Under the pieces are notes generated by a model. It searched no databases and had not been told where the DNA came from. It saw only the letters and a list, made by a program, of their open reading frames with translations. 64,000 nt of DNA, taken from contig PPHI01000008.1 of NCBI GenBank assembly GCA_002901265.1, forward strand, positions 46,505 through 110,504. Direction: 5' to 3'. The translations under genes and the position numbers were made by a program. This document shows positions 16,142-24,216 of this stretch, one piece after another. How positions within the stretch are numbered: the stretch's first letter is position 1; each line of letters opens with the position of its first letter. This stretch comes from Rhodopirellula baltica. GTDB taxonomy: Bacteria > Planctomycetota > Planctomycetia > Pirellulales > Pirellulaceae.

Positions 16142-19100
16142 ATGATGCGTCGACATCGTTACTGGGCGATGATTCTATCCGTCCAACTCGCACTCTTGTC
16201 CCAAACCTTTTCTGGTGCGGCCGATCCAAAACAGGTTTTGATGGTCGCCGGCGCTCGATCCCACAACTATGGAGCTCACGAGCATTTCGCCGGTCTGCGA
16301 ATCTTGCAAGACGCGATCGAAAGCAGCTCGGATGCCAAAGTCACCGTTGTCCGCCAATGGCCCACCGAGGACCAACTAGCGGCTGCCGACACCGTCGTCA
16401 TTTATTGTGACGGTGGCGGGGGACACATTGCCATGTCACACCGTGACGAATTGCGAAAACAACTCGAGCGTGGCTGTGGTTTGGTGTGCTTGCACTACGC
16501 CGTGGAAATGGTTCCCGGCAAACCGGGTGACGACTGGGTCGACATGTTGGGCGGACACTTCGAGGTCCACTACAGCGTCAACCCGCACTGGGAAGCACAC
16601 TTCGAGAACCTGCCCGATCACGCGATCACGCAGGGAGTCGAGTCATTCCAGGCCGACGACGAGTGGTATTTCCATCTGCGATTTAAAGAGGGGGCAAAGA
16701 TCACACCGATCCTTGCCGCCGTCGCCCCAGAACACACGATGAGGCGGGCGGATGGACCACACAGTGGTAACCCGATCGTTCGGAAAAGCGTCGCCGCGGG
16801 CGAACTGCAAACGGTTGCTTGGGCATACGATCGTGCTGATGGCGGCCGATCATTTGGATTTACCGGTGGCCACTACCACTGGAACTGGGGCAATGACAAT
16901 ATTCGCCGCTTGGTGACGAACGCGATCCTTTGGACCGCAAAGGCAGACATTGAGAGTGAAGGCGCTAGCCTAGGCAAAAAGCCAGTCGGAATCGATACGC
17001 TGCTGGAAAACCAAGACTACGACCAACCGCAGAACTTCAATCCACAGCAGGTGATCGAAAAGTTTCACCTCAAAGCAGAAGCGGTAGAAAACGACTCTGC
17101 CAAAAAAACGTCAGCGAAACCGCGCAAGCTGTTCTCTAGCGATGTGGTTAACGCTCGCGTTCAAGGCCACCGCGTCGACATCGACGTTGAGTTGAAAGGT
17201 GTCCGTGATTTGTACTTGGTCGCCGATGACGGCGGCGACGGATTCGCGTGTGACTGGGCTGACTGGATTGATCCAACCCTTCACGGTCCCAAGGGCGACC
17301 TCTCGCTCGTCGAACTCGGATGGAAAAAAGCCACAACGGGCTGGGGCGATGTCCGTAAAGACGCGAACTGTCAAGGCCAACGTTGGTCCGTCGAAGGCCG
17401 CAGTATCGGACGCCATGCGATCGGGACGCACGCCAACAGCGTGATTCATTTTCAAATCCCCGAAGGTTATACGAAACTGACTGCAATCGGCGCGATCGAT
17501 GACTCCGGAACGAATCAAAACAACGGACAAACGACCAGCGTGCGATTTCAGGTTTACGCTGACGCGGTTCCCAGTGCGATCGGTTCCGTGGCCCGCAATA
17601 GCAGTGACGGCGCACAGCGTGAACCAGAAAACGCTGTGCACGGCATCAGTGTTGCTGAAGGCTTGGAACTGACTCTTTCGGCAAGCGAACCTGTCCTGAA
17701 AAGCCTGACGAATTTGGACATCGACACACAGGGACGTGTCTGGGTCTGTGATGTGATGAACTATCGAGGAAATAACGGTTCACGACCTGAAGGCGATCGG
17801 ATTTTGATACTTGAAGATACCGACGGTGACGGCGTGATGGATAAAACCAAGACGTTCTATCAAGGTCGCGAGATCGACTCGGCAATGGGAATCTGTCTGC
17901 TGGACGGCGAACATGGCCGCGAAGTCATCGTGACAGCTTCACCGAATGTATGGCGATTCGTGGATGCCGACGGTGATGACGTTCCCGAACAAAAGACGGC
18001 GATCTTTACCGGCGTAGGGAACCCACAACACGACCACTCTGGTCACTCGTTCCTGTTCGGTCCTGACGGGAAACTGTATTGGAACTTCGGTAACACTGGC
18101 AGCCAAGTCAAAGACGCAGAAGGCAACACGGTGATCGATATCCACGGTCGTCCCGTTGTCGACAACGGCGCGCCGCTGTTCGGCGGGATGCCATTCCGCT
18201 GTGACCTCGACGGATCGAATTTCGAAGTGCTTGCGCATAACTTCCGCAACAACTGGGAAACGACAATCGATTCGTTCGGAACGCTTTGGCAAAGTGACAA
18301 TGACGATGACGGTAACCGTGGCACACGGATCAACTTCGTGATGGAACATGGTAACTATGGCTATCGAGACGAAATCACTGGTGCCGGTTGGCAAGAAGAC
18401 CGCATGAACATCGAAGATGAAATCATGCATCGCCATTGGCACCTTAACGATCCTGGTGTGGTTCCTAACCTACTGCAGACAGGAGCCGGGTCGCCGAGCG
18501 GTATTTGTTTCTACGAAGGACGCCTGCTGCCGAAACGTTACTGGGACGAAATCATCCACTGTGATCCAGGCCCAAACGTTGTTCGGGCTTACCCGACGGT
18601 GGAAAAAGGCGCTGGGTACGAAGCGACCATCGAACCGATCTTGACCGGCGCCGAAGATCGATGGTTCCGCCCAGCTGATGTGTGTGTGGCGCCTGATGGG
18701 TCGTTGTTTGTGACCGACTGGTATGACCCAGGCGTTGGCGGGCACCGCCAAGGCGACTTGGACCGCGGTCGCTTGTTCCGTGTCGCGCCACCAAACACGA
18801 AGTATGTTGTCCCGTCGTATGACTACAGCACTGCCGCTGGCGCAGTCGAAGCTCTGCAGAACCCAAGCTTGTCAGTACGGGCGCGGGCCTGGCAATCGCT
18901 GCATGCGATGGGAAGCGATGCAGAAGAAGAACTCGTCAAGCTCTTTCAAAATTCTGATGCACGGTTTCGCGCCCGAGCTCTCTGGTTGCTTGGCAAAATC
19001 GAAGATCGCGGACAACATACCGTCGAAGAAGGTTTGGCCGATGCGGACGAAAACGTACGGATTGCCGCGATCCGTTTGGCAAAACAACTTACCGAAGAAC

Positions 19101-19510
19101 CATCCAAGTGGCTTGGTGCGGCGGTCAACGATGAATCGCCAGCCGTGTGGCGTGAACTCGCGATTGCGATCCGATTCGACAAGTCTGACGCGATGCCAGA
19201 CCAGTGGGCGCAGCTCGCGACGCAGTACGATGGCCAAGACCGCTGGTATCTGGAAGCACTCGGCATTGGCAGTGATGTTCGCCCGGTTGAATGCTTTGAC
19301 GCTTACTTGAAAGCCGTCGACGGACGCTGGGACACACCCGCGGGACGTGACATTGTGTGGCGAACGCGAGCGCCGAAAGCCGCGGAAGCGATGGTCTCGC
19401 TGATTGCCGATCCATCACTTCCTTTGGAAGAAACCGACCGGTATTTCCGAAGCTTGGAATTCCATGATGCGAATGTTCGCACCGAGGCACTGCGACGTTT
19501 GATTCCTTGA
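16142..19510 (+). CDS. Exported ThuA / NPCBM / PVC dehydrogenase-propeller / HEAT protein
   Basis: The ATG at 16142, 10 nt after GAAAGG, gives a signal peptide (MMRRHRYWAMILSVQLALL, cleavage near TFSGAAD). Residues about 30-290 are a ThuA-like glutamine-amidotransferase-fold domain (VLMVAGARSHNYGAHEHFAG, HYAVEMVPGKPG, FGFTGGHYHWNW). An NPCBM-type carbohydrate-binding sheet follows (about 345-500). A TIGR02604-like propeller follows from about 525 (GLELTLSASEPV, LILEDTDGDGVMD). HEAT-like repeats end the protein, about 1122 residues long. Unlike the 7 kb gene it has no CxxCH; the cytochrome domain is supplied by the next gene, 63 bp downstream. Likely a periplasmic sugar-linked oxidoreductase; substrate unknown. 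Confidence 0.82.
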   Translation: MMRRHRYWAMILSVQLALLSQTFSGAADPKQVLMVAGARSHNYGAHEHFAGLRILQDAIESSSDAKVTVVRQWPTEDQLAAADTVVIYCDGGGGHIAMSHRDELRKQLERGCGLVCLHYAVEMVPGKPGDDWVDMLGGHFEVHYSVNPHWEAHFENLPDHAITQGVESFQADDEWYFHLRFKEGAKITPILAAVAPEHTMRRADGPHSGNPIVRKSVAAGELQTVAWAYDRADGGRSFGFTGGHYHWNWGNDNIRRLVTNAILWTAKADIESEGASLGKKPVGIDTLLENQDYDQPQNFNPQQVIEKFHLKAEAVENDSAKKTSAKPRKLFSSDVVNARVQGHRVDIDVELKGVRDLYLVADDGGDGFACDWADWIDPTLHGPKGDLSLVELGWKKATTGWGDVRKDANCQGQRWSVEGRSIGRHAIGTHANSVIHFQIPEGYTKLTAIGAIDDSGTNQNNGQTTSVRFQVYADAVPSAIGSVARNSSDGAQREPENAVHGISVAEGLELTLSASEPVLKSLTNLDIDTQGRVWVCDVMNYRGNNGSRPEGDRILILEDTDGDGVMDKTKTFYQGREIDSAMGICLLDGEHGREVIVTASPNVWRFVDADGDDVPEQKTAIFTGVGNPQHDHSGHSFLFGPDGKLYWNFGNTGSQVKDAEGNTVIDIHGRPVVDNGAPLFGGMPFRCDLDGSNFEVLAHNFRNNWETTIDSFGTLWQSDNDDDGNRGTRINFVMEHGNYGYRDEITGAGWQEDRMNIEDEIMHRHWHLNDPGVVPNLLQTGAGSPSGICFYEGRLLPKRYWDEIIHCDPGPNVVRAYPTVEKGAGYEATIEPILTGAEDRWFRPADVCVAPDGSLFVTDWYDPGVGGHRQGDLDRGRLFRVAPPNTKYVVPSYDYSTAAGAVEALQNPSLSVRARAWQSLHAMGSDAEEELVKLFQNSDARFRARALWLLGKIEDRGQHTVEEGLADADENVRIAAIRLAKQLTEEPSKWLGAAVNDESPAVWRELAIAIRFDKSDAMPDQWAQLATQYDGQDRWYLEALGIGSDVRPVECFDAYLKAVDGRWDTPAGRDIVWRTRAPKAAEAMVSLIADPSLPLEETDRYFRSLEFHDANVRTEALRRLIP

Positions 19511-19573
19511 TCTGGGTTTGATCGATCCTTGAATTCGAACACAAGCCATCACCATACAAGTCACCCACTGAAA

Positions 19574-20752
19574 ATGTTTAACCCACTTTCCAATCGTTTC
19601 CTTGCCAAACGTCGAGCGACAGTAGCGCTCGCATTGCTAATGACCAGCAGTGTTACGGCACTGCGCGCCGCAGACAATGACTTATCCGATGAAGCCCTCG
19701 CCCGTCGCGATGCGATCACGGTCCGAGCGATCGAGCGGATGCAGGATTTTGACTATCGGAAGTATCCAAATGCCCGAGCAGCCGTTGAACGGCAAATCCG
19801 CCGCAGCCAAGGCACACCGGAATTCATCAAACTGGTACGCCGTTTCCGACCCGACGGAATCGACGAGCAACTTGCCGAGACGCTGCTCGGATCGGATCGC
19901 ACCGTTGCGGTCGAATCCGCTCAGATGCTGTTGGAGATGCCCAGCGGCCGCAAGCTGATTCGGGCGATGCTCGGATCGGAAGACCAACAAGCTCAAGTCG
20001 CCGAGGTCCTAGGACTGCTCGGGAACGGGCGTGCGGTCGGTCTGCTGAGCGAACTGACAAGCCAGCCCGAACTGCCCTTCGAGCTTCGCCGCGCAGCCGT
20101 TGCAGGGCTTGCACGCAATCGTAATGGACAGGTCAAATTAATTGAGCAAGCCAAAGACAAATCGCTTGCCGGCGACACGCTCTTGATTGCCGGCGCGATG
20201 TTATCGCGAAGCGACGACGCGGGCATTCGAAATGCAGCCGCTGACGTCTTGCCACAGCCAGCACAAAAGGACGACCAGCCTTTACCACCGATCGATGAAC
20301 TTGCGAAAACCAAGGGCGACGCGGCGGACGGACAAACGCTGTTTCGAAGTACGGCGACTTGCTCGAATTGCCACATTGTCAACGGATTTGGCAAAGACGT
20401 GGGTCCGAACTTGTCAGAGATCGGTAACAAGCTCTCGCGTGAAGCAATGCTAACCGCGATCTTGTTGCCCAGCGCAGGTATCAGTCACAACTATGAAAAC
20501 TACGTTGTGCTGACAAGCGAAGGTCAGGTGATTTCAGGATTGAAGGTTTCTGAGACTTCCAAAGAGGTCGTCTTACGGACCGCAGACGCGATCGATCGCA
20601 AAATCCCTGCCGACGAAATCGAAACGATGAAGAAAAGTGAAAAGTCAATCATGCCAGAGAACTTGCATCATCTCTTCGGAGAGCAAGGCTTGGTCGACTT
20701 GGTCGAATACATGACCACACTAAAAAAGGCCACGGACACGCCGCAGCCTTAG
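19574..20752 (+). CDS. Exported HEAT-repeat protein with PVC-type cytochrome c domain
   Basis: The ATG at 19574 gives a signal sequence (MFNPLSNRFLAKRRATVALALLMTSS, cleavage near ALRAAD). Helical HEAT-like repeats occupy about residues 60-230. The C-terminal 130 residues are the Pirellula-type haem domain, with CSNCH at about residue 263, GPNLSEIG, then the ILLPSAGI and LVEYMTTL segments. It is the electron-accepting domain missing from the preceding gene, so the two probably form one enzyme made as separate chains. A TTG 45 nt upstream would add a poor leader and is rejected. Confidence 0.85.
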   Translation: MFNPLSNRFLAKRRATVALALLMTSSVTALRAADNDLSDEALARRDAITVRAIERMQDFDYRKYPNARAAVERQIRRSQGTPEFIKLVRRFRPDGIDEQLAETLLGSDRTVAVESAQMLLEMPSGRKLIRAMLGSEDQQAQVAEVLGLLGNGRAVGLLSELTSQPELPFELRRAAVAGLARNRNGQVKLIEQAKDKSLAGDTLLIAGAMLSRSDDAGIRNAAADVLPQPAQKDDQPLPPIDELAKTKGDAADGQTLFRSTATCSNCHIVNGFGKDVGPNLSEIGNKLSREAMLTAILLPSAGISHNYENYVVLTSEGQVISGLKVSETSKEVVLRTADAIDRKIPADEIETMKKSEKSIMPENLHHLFGEQGLVDLVEYMTTLKKATDTPQP

Positions 20753-20778
20753 CGGCCTGTTGGTTCTTGAACTTATCC

Positions 20779-20864
20779 TCTCCCAATGTCGCCTTGCGCT
20801 CTGCGAAAGTAGCGGTCGCTACCGCTGCTTTTGCGAAGTAAAAAGGCGACACTCGAAAGTAAGC
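20779..20864. repeat. Palindromic intergenic repeat, copy A (best preserved)
   Basis: An outer stem GTCGCCTT (20788-20795) pairs with AAGGCGAC (20843-20850). An inner stem around 20803-20834, allowing two G-U pairs, closes on CGCT between AGCGGT and ACCGCT. Flanks read CTCTCCCAAT on the left and ACTCGAAAGTAAGC on the right. It lies between the convergent ends of the cytochrome gene and the small cytochrome gene. The same blocks occur at 10865-10936 and, inverted, at 57172-57226. Confidence 0.75.
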
Positions 20865-20900
20865 AGGGTAAGGGCTCGAGCGGTCATCCGTCGTGGGCAG

Positions 20901-21854
20901 CTAGCGATACTCGCCGTGGCAATCATCACAGGATTGCATGATGCCCCCGACGCCACGACTGACCATGTCATAATCTTTGACTTCAACGCCGCGTTTTACC
21001 TCGAGTGCGGCGTTCATCATCGCTTGACTGTACTTGCGATAATCTTCGTCATCGGCGTCGTCCATTCCTTCCTGAATCAGAATACGTGCCATCGCGGCAA
21101 GGACTTCGGCGGGGCGTCTGACGTCACCCGGTTCGTTGTCAACGAGTTCTTTACTTGCGGAGGCTTCGCGGAGTTGATCGTTCAGCGTTTCGATGTAATT
21201 CATCAGCGGGGCGCGATCAGCGATCGACGACCAATCATTGCCCTCCTCCGCTTTGCGTCCGCGTAGTCCACCGCCGCTGATCAAATCTTGCAGGTCGTCT
21301 TTACGCGTTTTGGCTTCGTTAAATACTTGGGTTGTGCCGGCGTTGCAGTTGAATGCCGTTCGCGCGAGCAAGTCTCGCGCTGCGGCCGACTCTTCTTTCC
21401 AACGGATGTCACCTTTGTATTCGCTGGTGATGGCAAAGAGGCTGCTCAAGACCATCAGGTCAAGCCGGGCATCTTCATAGCCGCCGCTTTTGAACGGTCC
21501 TGGCGTTGTCACGACCGAATCGTAATGCAGCTTCATCCGTTTGACTTCGTCTTCGATCGACGTCGCGGTGATCAGCTTGTCCCACGGCCCATCGCCTCCG
21601 CTTGAATCGCCAGACGCGGTCGCTCCGGGCGTTACCGCGACACTCGTTGTTTTGGTTTGGCGGAGGGATTCGAGCGACGGACGGTCGCCCTGGATCGCGT
21701 CAGAGACACTGGGGAAAAAGATCCCTTGTGTCGATTTGGTGTCAAATTTAGGAGCCGGTGCACGCTTGTCGTCCGCCATCGCGACGAGGCTGTACAGACT
21801 GATGAACGCGGTGAAACCAGAGGCAAGTGCGACAATTTGTTTTCGGGTTGGCAT
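20901..21854 (-). CDS. Exported c-type cytochrome-like protein with C-terminal CDDCH
   Basis: The ATG at 21854 gives a signal peptide (MPTRKQIVALASGFTAFISLY, cleavage near VAMADD); the frame is open upstream to 22061 but that part lacks any signal. The mature part is mostly helical, and the last ten residues, SCDDCHGEYR, carry one CxxCH haem site, as in cytochrome c-prime/c556-type four-helix proteins. Length is 317 residues, longer than a simple cytochrome c-prime, with a linker rich in Ser, Gly and Thr near 85-100. It is convergent with the propeller/cytochrome pair, and may take electrons from that system, but that is inference from position alone. Confidence 0.6.
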   Translation of the reverse strand: MPTRKQIVALASGFTAFISLYSLVAMADDKRAPAPKFDTKSTQGIFFPSVSDAIQGDRPSLESLRQTKTTSVAVTPGATASGDSSGGDGPWDKLITATSIEDEVKRMKLHYDSVVTTPGPFKSGGYEDARLDLMVLSSLFAITSEYKGDIRWKEESAAARDLLARTAFNCNAGTTQVFNEAKTRKDDLQDLISGGGLRGRKAEEGNDWSSIADRAPLMNYIETLNDQLREASASKELVDNEPGDVRRPAEVLAAMARILIQEGMDDADDEDYRKYSQAMMNAALEVKRGVEVKDYDMVSRGVGGIMQSCDDCHGEYR

Positions 21855-22200
21855 TTCGCGATCGATCAATGGCAAGGGACAGTTCTCTTCCGTCAATGTA
21901 GCACTTCGAAGAACCGACTGGTCAGCTGCCGATAAAACTCTATACAGCGGCGAAACAGAATCTAAGAAACGGCGTCGTGCATTGTAGACAAACCTACCAC
22001 GACCAAGATCGGGCGGCGGAGCCCGAATTGAATTTGCCGACCCCGATGATGGGGGCTTCACACACCAGGACGACGGCGTCTTTGCCGACGGAAGCTCGCC
22101 AGGCCGCGCCCGAAAAGGTAGCGAAACTGGCCCTCGATACCGGTGTTAGAACAGATGCGAACGGATTCCCATTCAAGTACGGATCGAGGGAAAAAAAACG

Positions 22201-22560
22201 ATGAATGAAACCAATACAGAACGTGTGACTTGCAAGTGTCCTGGCGGACACAAAGTTCGCGGCGGAAGCGACCTGATCGGAAAAACGGTCCGGTGCCCAC
22301 GCTGCAAAGAGAAGTTCGTCTTCGGGTACCAAATCCGCGAAACCGTGACGGACACCGCCGTCGTACGCATGCTGGGTGACTTTCCTAGCTTGCCTGTGGC
22401 GCCGATTGCAGAACAACCCACGATGCGTCCATGCGGTCGCTGCGGCATCGCGATTTCGACCAATGCAAGTGTCTGCAAGCATTGCCAGTGCTACGTCGGT
22501 CACCTGCCGGATTTCTTTGCACGGCTTAGTAATCCAAAAGGCGGATCGAACCACAACTGA
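22201..22560 (+). CDS. Small double zinc-ribbon protein
   Basis: The 119-residue protein has two Cys-pair modules. The first uses CKCPGGH and CPRCKEKF (residues 11-35), the second CGRCGIAI and CKHCQCY (about 78-98). These are treble-clef or rubredoxin-like knuckles that would bind zinc. No catalytic domain is visible, so the role is unknown. It lies 3 bp upstream of the DUF4430 lipoprotein gene and is probably cotranscribed with it. Confidence 0.7.
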   Translation: MNETNTERVTCKCPGGHKVRGGSDLIGKTVRCPRCKEKFVFGYQIRETVTDTAVVRMLGDFPSLPVAPIAEQPTMRPCGRCGIAISTNASVCKHCQCYVGHLPDFFARLSNPKGGSNHN

Positions 22561-22563
22561 ACG

Positions 22564-22965
22564 ATGCGACAAACCAATACGACCGCTGGCATCGTTTTGT
22601 CAGCACTGCTCCTGATTGGATGTGGAACGGAAAAAGTCAGCACGACTGAAACATCGCAATCCGGAGCCACCGGAACGGTAACGATTGAAATCATCCCTTC
22701 AGATGGCGAACCGCTTTCAGACTCGATTGAGAATGTGGCAGACGGCGCGACCCTTGAAACGGTGATGAGTCAAGTTGATGTCGCCCGCGTTACCCTTCGC
22801 GGCAGTGACACGACGGCGTTTGTCGAGTCGATTGATGGTCTTGGTACGACCAGTGGACAAGGATGGACGTTCAAAGTTGATGGCGAGTATGCCAATCAAG
22901 GAATTGGGCAAACACAATTACATCCGCCAACTACCGTCACTTGGACCTACGGCACGTTTGAGTAA
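22564..22965 (+). CDS. DUF4430 lipoprotein
   Basis: The 133-residue precursor has a lipobox at LLLIGCGTEK, so the mature protein should be anchored through Cys20 or a nearby Cys. The C-terminal 85 residues match DUF4430, the fold related to the C-terminal domain of transcobalamin/intrinsic factor: a beta-strand, then GWTFKVDGEYANQGIGQ and TVTWTYG. Family members are often substrate- or cofactor-binding lipoproteins; ligand here unknown. The start is 3 bp after the zinc-ribbon stop. Confidence 0.75.
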   Translation: MRQTNTTAGIVLSALLLIGCGTEKVSTTETSQSGATGTVTIEIIPSDGEPLSDSIENVADGATLETVMSQVDVARVTLRGSDTTAFVESIDGLGTTSGQGWTFKVDGEYANQGIGQTQLHPPTTVTWTYGTFE

Positions 22966-22997
22966 GCGTCTGCCGATTAGCTGTGCGATCAAACAGA

Positions 22998-23040
22998 ACG
23001 ATGCCCGGACTGCGAACGCGGTTCCGGGCATCGTCGTTTC
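22998..23040. terminator. Probable bidirectional terminator
   Basis: A perfect 12-bp stem (22998-23009 with 23023-23034) closes a 13-nt loop, with CGTTTCTT following on the plus strand. It lies between the DUF4430 gene end (22965) and the convergent LuxR regulator end (23080). The U-run is imperfect. Confidence 0.7.
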
Positions 23041-23079
23041 TTGGGAGGAGCGTTTTCGGAGATCAACCGAAGGCGTTGC

Positions 23080-23847
23080 TTAAACGCCTAAGTCGCCGAA
23101 GCCTTTCTCTTGCAACCGCACCAGCAACTTGATCATCTCCAAAGGCGACTCAACCCCCAATTCGTTTAAGATCGTGTTGCGGTGATTTTCAATCGTCCGC
23201 TTGGAAACTTCACGCTGTTGCGCGATTTCCATTGCGGTCATACCGCGGGCAAGCGAAACCGCGATCTGGCGATCCAGTTCAGGCAACTCATTGAATCGAC
23301 GCCACTGATCAGCCAACAGAGCGCCTTTCGCGATTTCGTTGTCCGAATCGATAAACGTCTTCTCGACACGGGTAATCCCCAGGATGGCAAATGATCCTTG
23401 GCCGACACCGATGAGGGATTTCTTTGCCGAACGGAACAACGAGAGTTGCCCTTCGGAGTCGCGACCGTAGTGGTCAAAGACGGCAGACATACAGCCTTCG
23501 AGAATCATTTTGTCGGAGGCTTCCGAGATCGGAATAATCGTTCGGTGGAGGAATGAAGCACCGAATCGCCCGACCGGCAACTCGTCCGGGGTGAAGACGC
23601 GACGATAGGCTTCGTTGGAACACAACAAACGTTGGTCAGCTGACTTCAGATAGACCAAGTCGGATTCTTGGTTGATCAACGGTTCAAGCTGTTCCCCACG
23701 CTCCAGACTAGCGGCGACGATTGCGGCGATGCGATCTGCCGACTGGATAAAGTCAATCAGGTTGGATGTTGTATTGGGCACCAAGTCCACACCTGTTTGC
23801 AACACGGTTGGGGGGAGAGAGTCATTGCCGGGATATTTGTTTAGCAT
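23080..23847 (-). CDS. PAS-like sensor plus LuxR HTH regulator
   Basis: Using the ATG at 23847, the protein is 255 residues. About residues 55-160 look like a PAS-type sensing domain (DLVYLKSADQRLLCSNEAYRRV). The C-terminus, from about 190, is a LuxR/FixJ helix-turn-helix (LPELDRQIAVSLARGMTAMEIAQ, then SKRTIENHRNTILNELG). It lacks a receiver aspartate, so it would respond to a ligand or protein rather than a phosphotransfer partner. Its target is unknown; the neighbours are a DUF4430 lipoprotein and an isochorismatase-ThuA enzyme. A TTG at 23868 is an alternative start. Confidence 0.75.
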   Translation of the reverse strand: MLNKYPGNDSLPPTVLQTGVDLVPNTTSNLIDFIQSADRIAAIVAASLERGEQLEPLINQESDLVYLKSADQRLLCSNEAYRRVFTPDELPVGRFGASFLHRTIIPISEASDKMILEGCMSAVFDHYGRDSEGQLSLFRSAKKSLIGVGQGSFAILGITRVEKTFIDSDNEIAKGALLADQWRRFNELPELDRQIAVSLARGMTAMEIAQQREVSKRTIENHRNTILNELGVESPLEMIKLLVRLQEKGFGDLGV

Positions 23848-24216
23848 CGAGGGGGTTCCGCAACACAAGTCCGCGAAGAAAAACTCTCATCTCGCGGAAT
23901 CTCTTAGGGGTATCACTTACAACGTTGGCAAAAAGTTCGATCGTGGGGTAGCGTCATTGATAGTCCGGGAGAGACCCGCCCAAGTCTTCGGGGCAATAGC
24001 GGCTTACGTGGCGGGTCCTCTTCCGTGCTTAATCGTGCGTCTACGCACCAGCCCTTTTCGCAAGGGTGTACTGTCGAACCTTGCACTTCTTACTTGGATC
24101 TTTGTGCAATTCTTTGCACGGCTCAGACTGCTTTCGCCGAAACGAACTTCGTTTTGCGAACTGTCATCCTAAGCTAACTTTAAAACAGCTTAAACGTCAA
24201 CAAACGTTCTAAAGAC
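23848..24216. other. Intergenic region upstream of the PAS-LuxR gene
   Basis: This 369-bp stretch runs from the isochorismatase-ThuA stop to the PAS-LuxR start, both on the minus strand. A 6-bp inverted repeat near 24170-24192 could be a weak end signal for the upstream gene. No coding frame or RNA gene is supported. Confidence 0.4.

Noticed and set aside
23869..24180. Plus-strand open frame beginning in the PAS-LuxR gene
   Set aside because: Its first part is antisense to the regulator and the rest lacks any coding character.
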